From assembly GCA_937919625.1 (NCBI GenBank), contig CALFRK010000047.1, positions 1 through 64,000 of the forward strand: a stretch of 64,000 nucleotides of DNA, given 5' to 3'. The notes below the pieces were generated by a model. That model did no database searches. It saw only the letters and a list, made by a program, of their open reading frames with translations, and had not been told where the DNA came from. Of this stretch, positions 32,440 through 42,279 are shown piece after piece; positions within the stretch are counted from its first letter, which is position 1; each line of letters begins with the position of its first letter. This DNA is from an uncultured Ilumatobacter sp. GTDB lineage: Bacteria; Actinomycetota; Acidimicrobiia; Acidimicrobiales; Ilumatobacteraceae. Both the position numbers and the translations under genes were made by a program.

Positions 32440-32856
32440 ATGAGGATCGGCGATCTTGCTGGCGAGTGCGGCGTTCCGACACAAACGATCCGGTTCTACG
32501 AGAAACGTCGACTGATGCCCGAGCCGCGCCGCGCCCCGAACGGGTACCGGTCCTATGACCAAGCATCGGTGGAACGGGTGGCCTTCATTCGTCGAGCCCA
32601 GGGTGCCGGGCTGACCTTGGCGGAGATCGGGAGCGTGCTCGATGTCCGAGCCGAAGGATACGCCCCCTGCGACCACGTGTCGGAACTGCTCGAGTCGAAA
32701 CTGCGTGAAGTCGAAGTGCGGATCAACGAACTCGGCGTCCTTCGGGGCGAACTCATCACACTTGTCGAACGGAGCGAGAGCCTCGACCCCGCAGACTGCA
32801 CGGCTGGCGCAATCTGCCACATCCTCCAACCCGGTTTGCGGAGCAGCGACAGTTGA
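32440..32856 (+). CDS. MerR-family heavy-metal-responsive regulator, copy 2
   Basis: Duplicate of 4455-4871 (138 residues, Cys77/Cys120/Cys126). Both copies keep an intact operator, so dosage rather than divergence is the visible effect. Confidence 0.85.
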   Translation: MRIGDLAGECGVPTQTIRFYEKRRLMPEPRRAPNGYRSYDQASVERVAFIRRAQGAGLTLAEIGSVLDVRAEGYAPCDHVSELLESKLREVEVRINELGVLRGELITLVERSESLDPADCTAGAICHILQPGLRSSDS

Positions 32857-33047
32857 ACGCTCGATAGTCGAGAACGGGCGTTGACCGAGGCCGGGATGAC
32901 CGCGGCCGGGTGGGCCTGCCCGCCCGGCGTGGGTGGTACGGCACGTCGACCGAGGTCGGAGGTGTGTCGTCAGGTTCGCTCGAGTGCCGGTCACCGCGCG
33001 CTGAGATCGAGGGGCTCACCGCGACGTTCCGGGCACTCACCTTCGGG

Positions 33048-33548
33048 CTACGCCGTGACGACAATCGGCAATAGCATGCCCTCCTCGTAGTGGTCGTCGA
33101 TGTGGCATGCCAGCTCGAGCGTGCCCGCTGCCGTCGGCTCGGTGAACGTCACGTCCAATGCGGTTGTCTGATCGACTTGGAGGTCGTCTTCTTCGATGTG
33201 GGCTACGGCCATGCCGTCCATCATCTCCATCGACATCTCACCGGCCGGAATCGGCTCCACGATCATGAACTCGTGTTCTTCGAGTCCGGTGTTGTGCACG
33301 ACGATGTGGTACGGCACGCCGACTTTGAAGGTGGTTACTGAACTGTCGAAGAAGTAGTCGCCGGCGTCGATGTCGACGACGACCGCTCCGTTGGCGTCGG
33401 TGGTCAGGGGTGCTGGCTGCGTCGTCGGGACGGTGACGCCACCGCCTGTGTTGTCGGCTGGCGACGAGGACGAATCGTCGCCGCCTCCGCATGCTGAGAC
33501 CGCTACCGCAAGGGCGGCGACCGTGAAAATGCTGATGATTTGGCGCAT
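33048..33548 (-). CDS. Cupredoxin-like lipoprotein, copy 2
   Basis: Duplicate of 5063-5563: lipobox Cys20, type 1 copper ligand set His and Cys-His-Met intact. Confidence 0.8.
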   Translation of the reverse strand: MRQIISIFTVAALAVAVSACGGGDDSSSSPADNTGGGVTVPTTQPAPLTTDANGAVVVDIDAGDYFFDSSVTTFKVGVPYHIVVHNTGLEEHEFMIVEPIPAGEMSMEMMDGMAVAHIEEDDLQVDQTTALDVTFTEPTAAGTLELACHIDDHYEEGMLLPIVVTA

Positions 33549-33566
33549 TTGTCTCCTTCACAATAA

Positions 33567-33586
33567 ATACTTGTACGCGCAAGTAT
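33567..33586. promoter_or_regulatory. Dyad operator upstream of cupredoxin lipoprotein, copy 2
   Basis: ATACTTG/CAAGTAT dyad, as at 5582-5601. Confidence 0.5.
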
Positions 33587-33874
33587 CTCAGATCGTGTCT
33601 GACCCCGGTAGGGTCAAACGGCCCTCGTCCACGGCCACACGACTCGTGTGATGCTTGGCTGATGTTGGGTGAACACGTGACGGAAACTGAAATCGCTTGG
33701 CAATCGAACTGCTTCTCCGGGGGACGATGGTTCACGCGGACGATGGCATTGTCGAGCTGGCGGCACCACTTCTCGGCCGGGCGAACGACGTTCCGCGTCC
33801 GAGGTGAGCTCCCCGGTTGAAGGTCGATCCGTAACCGTTGCCCGAGTCGGGAGGCGGGTACGGTTCGTGGCGAG

Positions 33875-34285
33875 ATGATGTTGCGATTGATGCTGGTGGC
33901 GATCGTCGTGATCGCGGGCACATGGGGTGTGATGATCGTGCTCGCACGACGGCTCCCGACAGGGTCGGCCAAAGATCTTTTGAGCGTGCTCCCGGCGTGC
34001 GTCACCACGGCCCACAGGCTGCGCACCGACCCCCGCGTGCCGCACCGGGTTCGTATCGTCGTCGGATTCGCCGGACTCTGGGTGCTGTCACCGATCGATC
34101 TGATCCCCGAGTTCCTGCCCGTGATCGGAGCGCTCGACGACATCGTGGTCGTCGCGCTCGCATTGCGCTACGCGGCTCGCCGGATTCCACCACAAGCACT
34201 GCTCGATGCCTGGCCCGCTGACCGGCGGATTCTGGAACGTCTCGTACCCTCGATCGCGAAGCTGAAGGAGGGGGAGACGCACTGA
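33875..34285 (+). CDS. YkvA/DUF1232 family protein, copy 2
   Basis: Duplicate of 5890-6300; SPIDLIPE signature retained. Confidence 0.75.
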   Translation: MMLRLMLVAIVVIAGTWGVMIVLARRLPTGSAKDLLSVLPACVTTAHRLRTDPRVPHRVRIVVGFAGLWVLSPIDLIPEFLPVIGALDDIVVVALALRYAARRIPPQALLDAWPADRRILERLVPSIAKLKEGETH

Positions 34286-34355
34286 TGGTCGGTCCTTCAG
34301 GTGGGTCAGTTGGTGGACCCCGATGGACGGACGGTCAACTGAGCGTGCACGCTCG

Positions 34356-35855
34356 TCAGGTGGCGGCGGCGACGAGCCAGGCGGTGAGCATCACGACGAC
34401 GACAAAGACGGCGGACTCGATCGTGAGGGTGGTGCGCAGCTCCCGGGCGAGCGTCGGGTCGTCGGGCGCGGCCTCGAGGGCGGGACGCAGGTGGAAATGG
34501 TTGTAGGCGCCGAGCCCTGCGGCGACGGCGACGGCGAGGGTCTTGAGGATCAGAATTCGCCCCCAGTCGGTGCCCACGAGGTCTCCGGGTGTGTCGAGGA
34601 TCAGGACGGTCATCGCGACGCCGGCGGCGATCACCGCAGTCAGCGAGACCGTGGCGAGGGACGAGAAACGGATCACCATCGCTGCCATGCCCGCTCGCTC
34701 CGAACGTCGCCGCCGCAGCCAGGCCACGGTTGTCATGGCGAACACCCCGCCGCCCCACACCGCCGCTGCGCCGACGTGTACCAGGTTGAGCAGAGAGTGT
34801 ATTGCCCACGGCCCCTTGCTGACGGTGTGGCCATCGAACCAATAGGACACGAGCACGATCGCGTAGCCGGCCAACCCAAGACCCGCCGATGCCGACGGCG
34901 ACCACCGATGCTCGTTGGGCGACTCGTTCGTAGTGACCGAGTGGGCATATCGCCGGAGGTCGGGGGCGACCGCGGCAGACAACGAGTGTTGCGGAGCGAT
35001 TATGGTGCCGGCTCGAGCGTGGAAACCGAACCACACGGCGGCTCCGCCGGCGACTTTGAGCAAGGCCGCCAGACCTGCTTTGGTGTCGACGAGTTCGCCA
35101 ATACCCACTGATTGCGCGGCCTGCAGCCCTGCGAGTTCGACGATGCCCCCAGCGGCGATCGCGAGTCCGGCGAGACGGACCCATGCGATCACGCTGCGCA
35201 GCTCGTCGCGGCGGCCGCGTATCACCCACACGAGCGCGGCGAGCGCGCCCAGACCGAAGACCGTGCCGGTGAACGTCAGCGCCCGACCGGCACGGCCCAC
35301 GGGTACCGCGTCGTCGCTCGACGAATCGCTCGCCAAGAACTCGTCGATCGAGCTCGAAGACGTCGCGCCAAGTGATTGGTCGGCGGCCGCGATCCCGATC
35401 GGCGGTGCGGTCGTCGAGACCACCGGAGCCGCACCGGCCGGTGCAGTCGTGGTGGGAGGTGTCGGCTCGGTGACGTCGAACTGGAAGCCACCTTCGATGG
35501 GGTGGGCGTCACCGGCCTGCACCTTCCATCGCACTCCATAGGTCCCGGCGCCGAGCGGTGGGTCGAATCGCAGGACGAACGCGGTCCCATCGGTTGGGTC
35601 GATAGACGTCGGTGTCAGAACGACCCCCGACGGGTCGAGCAGCTGGAACCCCTCACCGGAAGGGACGGCCGGGTTCGTGAAGGACACCGTCACCGTGCCG
35701 AGCGGCCCCTCGACACTCTGTTGATCGGCAGGATCCGAGGACTCGAAATCGGTGTGCGCAGATGCCACGCTGGACCAGCCGCCGATGATGGTGGCGGCCA
35801 GGAGTACAACGGCGATGCGGTGGGAGCGCGCCAATGAAAGCGATGGAACCGACAT
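34356..35855 (-). CDS. CopC-CopD fusion, copy 2
   Basis: Duplicate of 6371-7870 (499 residues). Mature N-terminal His34, Asp116 and His118 of the CopC site are unchanged. Confidence 0.88.
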   Translation of the reverse strand: MSVPSLSLARSHRIAVVLLAATIIGGWSSVASAHTDFESSDPADQQSVEGPLGTVTVSFTNPAVPSGEGFQLLDPSGVVLTPTSIDPTDGTAFVLRFDPPLGAGTYGVRWKVQAGDAHPIEGGFQFDVTEPTPPTTTAPAGAAPVVSTTAPPIGIAAADQSLGATSSSSIDEFLASDSSSDDAVPVGRAGRALTFTGTVFGLGALAALVWVIRGRRDELRSVIAWVRLAGLAIAAGGIVELAGLQAAQSVGIGELVDTKAGLAALLKVAGGAAVWFGFHARAGTIIAPQHSLSAAVAPDLRRYAHSVTTNESPNEHRWSPSASAGLGLAGYAIVLVSYWFDGHTVSKGPWAIHSLLNLVHVGAAAVWGGGVFAMTTVAWLRRRRSERAGMAAMVIRFSSLATVSLTAVIAAGVAMTVLILDTPGDLVGTDWGRILILKTLAVAVAAGLGAYNHFHLRPALEAAPDDPTLARELRTTLTIESAVFVVVVMLTAWLVAAAT

Positions 35856-35889
35856 GAGTTCGACACACTATCGCAATGCATGGGAGATG

Positions 35890-35905
35890 CTACGGAGTGT
35901 CGTAG
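35890..35905. promoter_or_regulatory. BlaI/CopY-type operator, site 1, copy 2
   Basis: CTACGGAGTGTCGTAG between the second copC-copD and blaI genes. Confidence 0.65.
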
Positions 35906-35967
35906 AGTGGTCGCACGTGAGGATGCCGACGCCGTAGGCGGCGGGTTGATCGAACAAGGAGAGCTGA

Positions 35968-36324
35968 ATGGGTCGTCGACCCGATGGAGCATTGGAACGG
36001 GACGTACTGAAGGTGTTGTGGCGCTCTGACGGGCCCCAGACCCCCGGAGAGGTGCGCGAACAGTTGGACGTCGACTTGGCCTACACGACTGTGATGACCA
36101 TTCTGGCCCGCCTTCATGACAAGGGTCTGACGAATAGGTCGGCTCGCGGTCGGGCCTTTGCGTACACCGCGACGGTGAGTGAGTCCGAACTCATCGCCAA
36201 GCGAATGAGTGCCGAGTTGTCAGTGACGAAAGATCGTGCTGGGGCATTGGTTGGGTTCGTCGGCGGACTGAACAAGCGGGATATCGCAGCATTGCGGAGC
36301 GTGCTGGAGGATGACATCGGGTGA
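35968..36324 (+). CDS. BlaI/MecI/CopY-family repressor, copy 2
   Basis: Duplicate of 7983-8339. With two repressor genes and twice the number of operators, their ratio in the cell stays the same. Confidence 0.85.
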   Translation: MGRRPDGALERDVLKVLWRSDGPQTPGEVREQLDVDLAYTTVMTILARLHDKGLTNRSARGRAFAYTATVSESELIAKRMSAELSVTKDRAGALVGFVGGLNKRDIAALRSVLEDDIG

Positions 36325-37199
36325 ACGTCGCGGTGTTACTCCCGCTCGTGTTGGCTCTCATCGCCGCGCTCGTGACGGCAGCTGTTCATCGTCGGCTTCG
36401 GCCCGACATCGCGGCAGTCCTGTTGACGGCCGCGATTGTTGGGGCCACGCTGGCGGCGTTGCCGACGCTGGTCGTGTTGTCACTTGGCTTTGTCGCTCAT
36501 CAGCCGTTGCTCGATGGCGGGCTGGACTGGTGTCGAGACGTCGTCGGCTTCCATGCTGCGATCAATCCGTGGGTGGGCGGCACGGCGTCAGTTCTGCTCA
36601 CCGCCGGAATCGTACGCTTTGTACGTGTGTGGCTGGTCTGGCACCGGTTCCATCGTTCAGATCCTGGCGATCCTGAGGTGGTCGAGAGCGATGCGTTGTT
36701 CGCCTACTCGCTGCCCGGAGCGGGGCGTCGCGTGGCGGTGTCGAGCGGCCTCATCGGGGCGCTCGATCCTGAGGAGTTCGCGATCGTGATGGCTCACGAG
36801 CGCGGTCATGCCAACAACCGTCACGATCGTCATCTGTTGTTGGCCGACTTGGCAGTCGCTGTGTTCCCGCTGGTCGCGCCGGTGCGCAGCAGACTCAGGT
36901 TCGCTCTCGAACGATGGGCGGATGAGTCCGCTGTGGTGGCTCTCGGATGTGACCGCCGGCTCGCTGCGCGCACGCTCGCCCGGGTTGCGCTCGCTCAGGT
37001 TGACACGCCCCCATTGGCGGCGGCATACAACGACCTCGGTGTTGCAGCAAGGGTTGACGCTCTGCTTCGCCCACCGGCTCTGTCGCACCAGCGGTGGTGG
37101 TCTACCACGATGCAGGTTGGTGTCGTGGTCGTGATGCTGACGGCGGCGATTCAGGCCCACCATGTGTTTGGTTTGCTCGTGTCGCTCTGTCCCGACTGA
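36321..37199 (+). CDS. M56-family membrane metallopeptidase, copy 2
   Basis: Duplicate of 8336-9214; HERGH zinc site and the GTGA overlap with blaI retained. Confidence 0.8.
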   Translation: MNVAVLLPLVLALIAALVTAAVHRRLRPDIAAVLLTAAIVGATLAALPTLVVLSLGFVAHQPLLDGGLDWCRDVVGFHAAINPWVGGTASVLLTAGIVRFVRVWLVWHRFHRSDPGDPEVVESDALFAYSLPGAGRRVAVSSGLIGALDPEEFAIVMAHERGHANNRHDRHLLLADLAVAVFPLVAPVRSRLRFALERWADESAVVALGCDRRLAARTLARVALAQVDTPPLAAAYNDLGVAARVDALLRPPALSHQRWWSTTMQVGVVVVMLTAAIQAHHVFGLLVSLCPD

Positions 37200-37212
37200 A
37201 GGCCCGCTCTGA

Positions 37213-37240
37213 CGGACTCGTGACATCCGTCACGAGTCCG
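37213..37240. terminator. Hairpin after M56 gene, copy 2
   Basis: 12-bp perfect stem, as at 9228-9255. Confidence 0.5.
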
Positions 37241-37274
37241 ACATCTAATCGTCATCAATCCGTAACATTGCGAG

Positions 37275-37838
37275 ATGTCTTTATCGTCATGTCTTGGTCT
37301 GGGCGCGCTCTCGCTTCTGATCGCCACCGGCTTCGTAGTCGCTGTCCCGAATCCAGCCAGTGCTCACACGGTCGAGCAGACGTCATCGTCCACTGGCGTG
37401 GAGGCGCTGGACGCATGCCCGGTCCCCGGGGGTAGCGATTTTGTCGACAGTTGGGGCGATGCCCGGTCGGGTGGCCGCCGTCATCAGGGCGTCGACGTGG
37501 CGGCTGACCGTGGGACGCCTGTCGTCGCCGTGAGCGATGGCGAGGCCGAGTTCAAGCGCAGCAATCTCGGAGGCAACTCGATCTGGCTCGTGACATCGAG
37601 CGGCGAGCGGTTCTTCTACGCCCACCTCGACAGCTGGGAAGGTTCGAGTCGGAAGGTCACGGCGGGAGAGGTCGTGGGCTACGTGGGGAGCAGTGGAAAT
37701 GCTCGCGGTAACCATCTCCATTTCGAGACCCACGCCGGTGATCGCCCAGTGAACCCATATCCGTTGGTCGAGACCGCCTGCAGCGTATCGGCGCAAGAAT
37801 TCGCACCTGCATTCGGACGGCGCATCATCTTGCGCTGA
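37275..37838 (+). CDS. Secreted M23 metallopeptidase, copy 2
   Basis: Duplicate of 9290-9853 (187 residues), zinc ligands HQGVD and HLHFE intact. Confidence 0.88.
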   Translation: MSLSSCLGLGALSLLIATGFVVAVPNPASAHTVEQTSSSTGVEALDACPVPGGSDFVDSWGDARSGGRRHQGVDVAADRGTPVVAVSDGEAEFKRSNLGGNSIWLVTSSGERFFYAHLDSWEGSSRKVTAGEVVGYVGSSGNARGNHLHFETHAGDRPVNPYPLVETACSVSAQEFAPAFGRRIILR

Positions 37839-37887
37839 ACGAGGGACCCTCGTTTCTCGGCTCGCCGATCGAATCGATCGGCGAAGG

Positions 37888-39045
37888 TCAGCCCGCTTCC
37901 GCGCCAACGGTCGTTGTCGGACCTGAGGTCGACGTCGTCGTGCTCGAGGTTGTTGTGGTTGCGGGCGTGGTTGGTGGGTGCGGGGCGGTGGTGGTTGTTG
38001 TTGTCGTCGATGTTGTGGTCGTGGTCGATGTGGACGATGTTGTGGTGGTGTAGTTCGGGTCGGGCCAGTCGAATCTCATCGGTTGAGCTCCGTAGTGTTC
38101 GGGCTCCTCGACGCCGTCGAACACGTATACCGCGTCACCGAGCTCGACGAGTGCTTGGAAGTACTCGGCGATGTGCATCGGAAACCGCACGCATCCTCGC
38201 GAGGCTGGGTAGTTGGGGACCTTGCTGGCGCCGTGGACGGCGATGCCGTAGTTGAAGTAGATCGGCTTGTACAAGCGGCCCAGCTTGGCGTTGCGCCAGC
38301 CCTCAACTTTGCGTTCGAAATGGTAGACGCCGCCTGGTGTGATCGAGAGCCCGCAGATGCCTTTCGTGGTCTGGGATCCATCGTCTTCGTCGATCGTGAC
38401 CTCATCGCACCACTCGACGCCGGCACCGCTCGACACGTGGGTGATTAAGCGAACCTGTCCATTGGCGAACAGCGCGGCGACCTGCTCGGGCAGGTACACC
38501 TCGAGATGTGTTCCGCCGGGGGTGCGCCTCGGCGTGACTGTCACTGGACCATGGAGACGGTCCCAGAGCTCCGGCGTGACGACCCCGGTCGCCTCCTCGC
38601 GGGCGGTGCCAATCACCAATTTCTCGAACGCCCATACCGACCGGAGGGTGGCCTCACCAAAGTAGTCATCGACCGGTCCTGGGTCGAAAGCAAGGTCGGT
38701 CAGTCGCTGTTGGAGGAGCCCGACCTTGGGATCGACATTGCCGGCGATCAGATCATGATCGAGTGTGGGCGTCGCAACTTCCCCGGAGATCGAGCCGGGC
38801 GTGACGGGTTGTGCGCGTGGATCCAGGTTCGAGTCGTTCACCGGCGCGGCGCCAGGTGAGGTGGTCGACGGCTGGCCGCTTGGGCCGGTCTGCAGGTTGT
38901 CCGTGCTCGCTCCGCTCGGTCGCCCGAGCGTCCACCAGGCGCCGAGAGGCACGGCAGCGACGGCGCTGCCCACCAGAAATCGCCGCCTCGTGTAGACAGC
39001 TTGAAGGTTGGGGTTGTGATCGTGGCTGTCGTGTTGTCGCGTCAT
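37888..39045 (-). CDS. L,D-transpeptidase, copy 2
   Basis: Duplicate of 9903-11060. The Thr-rich tail, normally prone to length change, has the same number of codons in both copies, which supports very recent duplication or an assembly repeat. Confidence 0.9.
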   Translation of the reverse strand: MTRQHDSHDHNPNLQAVYTRRRFLVGSAVAAVPLGAWWTLGRPSGASTDNLQTGPSGQPSTTSPGAAPVNDSNLDPRAQPVTPGSISGEVATPTLDHDLIAGNVDPKVGLLQQRLTDLAFDPGPVDDYFGEATLRSVWAFEKLVIGTAREEATGVVTPELWDRLHGPVTVTPRRTPGGTHLEVYLPEQVAALFANGQVRLITHVSSGAGVEWCDEVTIDEDDGSQTTKGICGLSITPGGVYHFERKVEGWRNAKLGRLYKPIYFNYGIAVHGASKVPNYPASRGCVRFPMHIAEYFQALVELGDAVYVFDGVEEPEHYGAQPMRFDWPDPNYTTTTSSTSTTTTTSTTTTTTTAPHPPTTPATTTTSSTTTSTSGPTTTVGAEAG

Positions 39046-39083
39046 GATCGGTATCGATGGTCTCCGGTTGCGCCCCAGAACAA

Positions 39084-39098
39084 ACTACGATTCGTAGT
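39084..39098. promoter_or_regulatory. BlaI-like palindrome before L,D-transpeptidase, copy 2
   Basis: ACTACGATTCGTAGT, as at 11099-11113. Confidence 0.6.
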
Positions 39099-39151
39099 AA
39101 CGGAACCCACTCCGCGGCAAACAACTTCCCTGAGCAATCAAGGCATCATGC

Positions 39152-40381
39152 TCAGCACGCCGATCTGACGTACGGGTAGGGGTTGACGGCCACTCCGCCA
39201 CCCGGGTGCACCTCGAAATGAAGGTGGTTTGCGCTCGTGTTGCCGGTTGCTCCGACGTAGCCGATCACTTCGCCCTTCGACACCGAGCGGCTGGAACCCT
39301 CCCAGGCGCTGAGGTGGGCGTAGTAGTAACGCGTCCCGCTCGAACCCTGAAGCCAGACTGCGTTCCCGCCGAGCTTGTTCGCCTTGAACCGGGCTGAGCC
39401 AGACTCCACAGCGACGAGCGGTGTGCCGCCTGGGGACATCATGTCGACACCTTCGTGTCGCCGCCCGCCGGAACGTGGATCGCCCCAGGTGTCGGAGAAC
39501 CCCCGCGGGCCGGCGACCGGGCATGCCATTCCGGATCCCGCGTTTGCCGGAGGAGCTGGCGCCGGAGCCGCCGGTGCCGGTGCCGGTGCCGCGGCTGATG
39601 CACCGGAGGATCCCCCTGAGTTTGATGAGCCCGCTGACGCGGATGACGATCTTGATGGTGACGACGCTGGTTGAGCAGCGGCTGCGGCCGCCTGGCGCTG
39701 CTGTTCCTGTTCGCGCTCCTTGCGTTCTTGTTCAAGGCGCGCTTGGCGCTGTCGTTCGAGTTCGTGCTGCACGGCAGCGTCCTGCAAGCGTTCCTGTTCG
39801 ACCTGTTGCAGGCGCAACACCTCGGCTTCGGCAGTCGCTTGCAGGTTGGCGAAGTCTTCGCCAGCTCTGACCGTCTCGGAGCGTCGATCTTCGAGTTCGT
39901 TCCGGGCGTGATCGAGTTCGTCGATGGCGGCGTCGAAGTCGTCGGCTCGGATGAGCTCGGAGCCCGTCGCAGCACCCAAGTAGACCCTCGCGGTCGCGCC
40001 ATCGTTGCTGCGCGTTACGTCACTGAACAACATGAGTGGCGCCTGGCCTGCCCCGACGAACTGACGAACTGCCGCGTCGGCCAGGCCAGACCGCAACACG
40101 GACACCTCGCGCTCGAGCTCACCGAGCCGCTGCTCAGCAGCAGTGAGTTCAACCGTCAGGGTGTCCAAGCGCGATTCCGCATCGAACATCGCCTCGGCGG
40201 CGGCATTTGCTCGGTCGCGAGCATCGAGGATCTCGCCAGCGGCGCGTTCTGCCTCAGCTCCGGTGTGCTCGGCGGAGGCGTGTTCGGGCGGCATCGATCC
40301 GACGCTGGCCAGCATGATCGCCAGCGCCAACGCCAGCGCCAGCACGGCAGGGCGGTGACGCGCGCCTATCTCCGACAACAT
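39152..40381 (-). CDS. Coiled-coil M23 metallopeptidase, copy 2
   Basis: Duplicate of 11167-12396 (409 residues), with the same TAATAT box 8 nt before the ATG and no Shine-Dalgarno. Confidence 0.85.
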   Translation of the reverse strand: MLSEIGARHRPAVLALALALAIMLASVGSMPPEHASAEHTGAEAERAAGEILDARDRANAAAEAMFDAESRLDTLTVELTAAEQRLGELEREVSVLRSGLADAAVRQFVGAGQAPLMLFSDVTRSNDGATARVYLGAATGSELIRADDFDAAIDELDHARNELEDRRSETVRAGEDFANLQATAEAEVLRLQQVEQERLQDAAVQHELERQRQARLEQERKEREQEQQRQAAAAAAQPASSPSRSSSASAGSSNSGGSSGASAAAPAPAPAAPAPAPPANAGSGMACPVAGPRGFSDTWGDPRSGGRRHEGVDMMSPGGTPLVAVESGSARFKANKLGGNAVWLQGSSGTRYYYAHLSAWEGSSRSVSKGEVIGYVGATGNTSANHLHFEVHPGGGVAVNPYPYVRSAC

Positions 40382-40401
40382 GTCGTAGATATTACAGAAC
40401 G
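40382..40401 (-). promoter_or_regulatory. Likely leaderless promoter, copy 2
   Basis: TAATAT plus CTACGAC half-site, as at 12397-12416. Confidence 0.4.
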
Positions 40402-40539
40402 ATGACGGGTTTGAGGCATCGGGGGTCGCGGCAGTTGGGCGAGATCGCCGATTGGCACACTGGCGGCGGGCGGCCGACGAGTTGACCGCAAGGTCGAGTG
40501 CACGTTCGCGAGGCGATAGCGTCGTCAATCGGTAGTGTA

Positions 40540-40555
40540 CTACGACAGTGTGTCG
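40540..40555. promoter_or_regulatory. BlaI/CopY-type operator, site 3, copy 2
   Basis: CTACGACAGTGTGTCG before the small lipoprotein gene, as at 12555-12570. Confidence 0.55.
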
Positions 40556-40580
40556 TCGTTGACTGTGCGGAAGGAGTCTG

Positions 40581-40955
40581 ATGTTGCCCGCTTTCGATCG
40601 AGTTACCCGACGTCGTTCGACTCGGCCTTCTCAACGATTTCGAGGTCTGGTCTTGGTCGTAGGTTTCGCGGTCGTCGTGTCCTCGTGTGGTAACGGCGGT
40701 GACCAGTCGGCGGTGGTGGTGTCGCCTGCTGACCTTGGCCACGTGCACGATTTCGTCCCCCGTGATGTCCTCGATGGGGGCGCGGGACAACGTCGCATCG
40801 ACACAGCGTCCTCTTCGCACCGAGACAAGCGGCGAATCGAACCAGGGGGCTCTCGAGCACGACAGGCACGTATGAGCAGCAAGCAACTGACGGTGGCCCA
40901 CCGAACCCGAGCACGGCGTGTCCGTCCCATCGCGGACGGACTTGCCCCGAGCTGA
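40581..40955 (+). CDS. Putative small lipoprotein, copy 2
   Basis: Duplicate of 12596-12970, including the apparent loss of pattern after GHVHDF; the damage therefore predates the duplication. Confidence 0.45.
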   Translation: MLPAFDRVTRRRSTRPSQRFRGLVLVVGFAVVVSSCGNGGDQSAVVVSPADLGHVHDFVPRDVLDGGAGQRRIDTASSSHRDKRRIEPGGSRARQARMSSKQLTVAHRTRARRVRPIADGLAPS

Positions 40956-40973
40956 CTGCCTCGATCTTGCGAC

Positions 40974-41489
40974 ATGCACGAAGCCACCTCTCAGACCGAT
41001 CCTCGGCGGCGTCTGCCCCGAGTCATCCCGGTTGCCGTCTCCGCATCGTTGCTTGTCCTCGTCGCTGATCAGCTCACCAAGAGCCTCGCCGTCAACCGGT
41101 TACTGCGGGGCCCGACTGACCCCCCCGGCCCGTTCCGGTTCCGGCTGATGGCGAACCGTGGCGCGCTCCTCGGCATGCCGGTGCCGATCTGGGTGATGTT
41201 TGCCGCGGCGACGATCATTGCAACGATCGCGATCTCGTCGGTCACCAGAACCACCTCCCGTTCGATCGCCATCGGCTGGGCGTTGTTGCTCGGCGGAGCC
41301 ATGGGGAACCTGGTCGACCGCTTTCGGCATCGCCCCGGATTTCCGGATCACGCCGTAGTCGACTGGATCGCCTCGAACTCACTGCCAACGTTCAACTTGG
41401 CCGACGCAGCAATCGTTGCGGGCGTCGTGGTGCTCGCCCTGTCGAGCGACCCGAGAGTGCAGGGCCCCAAGTCCGTCGTTCGACCCTGA
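40974..41489 (+). CDS. lspA: Lipoprotein signal peptidase II, copy 2
   Basis: Duplicate of 12989-13504; Asp115 and Asp144 intact. Confidence 0.92.
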   Translation: MHEATSQTDPRRRLPRVIPVAVSASLLVLVADQLTKSLAVNRLLRGPTDPPGPFRFRLMANRGALLGMPVPIWVMFAAATIIATIAISSVTRTTSRSIAIGWALLLGGAMGNLVDRFRHRPGFPDHAVVDWIASNSLPTFNLADAAIVAGVVVLALSSDPRVQGPKSVVRP

Positions 41490-41753
41490 CGCCGGATGCG
41501 TGCGCGTCAGCGTCCCCGCCATGGACTGGATCTGGGAGACAGGCATCGTTCCGATGGGAACCCCGGTGTGGGTCCAAGGGGCCATCCCGACCTGACTTGT
41601 GAGCACGACCGTTCGTCGTTCATCCGATGCGGGCTGTGTGACGTGGCGGAGTCTTCGGCGCAAACCTGGCGATCTCCTACAAACTGTCGTAGTATCCTTG
41701 ACTGATCCCGGAAACACCGGGGCAGGCAGGACTAGGCCGTCCGTGGTCGATGA
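41490..41753. promoter_or_regulatory. Spacer with orphan operator (site 4), copy 2
   Basis: CTACAAACTGTCGTAG at 41677-41692, as at 13692-13707; again no adjacent gene start. Confidence 0.5.
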
Positions 41754-42176
41754 TCACGGAGGGTAGGACTCGAAACCTTCCCGTTCCTGCTCGCTGCGCA
41801 CGAAGGCGATGATGGCGTCGATCTCGGTGTCGTCTAGGCCGTCGATCGGTTCCATGTCGCCGAAGTTCCAGTGGTGTTGCCCAGCGCCGTTGCGGATCGC
41901 CGAGCGGAAGGAGTCGTCACCGTGATGGTTCGGTTCGTACACGATCGACAAGTGGGAAGGACCTTCGTCGGTGCCACGCAGATCGGAACCATGGCAGGAT
42001 GCGCAACTGCTTGCGTACAGCGCGCTGCCGTCTTGAGACGCGGCGCTGTGCTCGGGGCTGCCGGCTCCGCCGCACGCGGCGACGAGCCCGGCCGTCACGG
42101 CAGCTGCCGTCATCGTTCGGACGACTGGCCGTATCCAAGCGTTCGTGCCGTCGCAGATCGAACCGCGTACCCGCAT
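41754..42176 (-). CDS. Cytochrome c-type lipoprotein, copy 2
   Basis: Duplicate of 13769-14191, CXXCH and lipobox intact. Confidence 0.85.
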   Translation of the reverse strand: MRVRGSICDGTNAWIRPVVRTMTAAAVTAGLVAACGGAGSPEHSAASQDGSALYASSCASCHGSDLRGTDEGPSHLSIVYEPNHHGDDSFRSAIRNGAGQHHWNFGDMEPIDGLDDTEIDAIIAFVRSEQEREGFESYPP

Positions 42177-42238
42177 CCGTCGCCTAACTCGTGTGGCCGG
42201 GGGTCGCGATGTGGTTTGGGTGGAAGAGCAGCCGTACA

Positions 42239-42254
42239 CTACGACAGATCGTAG
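42239..42254. promoter_or_regulatory. BlaI/CopY-type operator, site 5, copy 2
   Basis: CTACGACAGATCGTAG between divergent cytochrome c and ccdA, as at 14254-14269. Confidence 0.65.
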
Positions 42255-42279
42255 GAGATCTGACGGAGGTTCGCCAAGG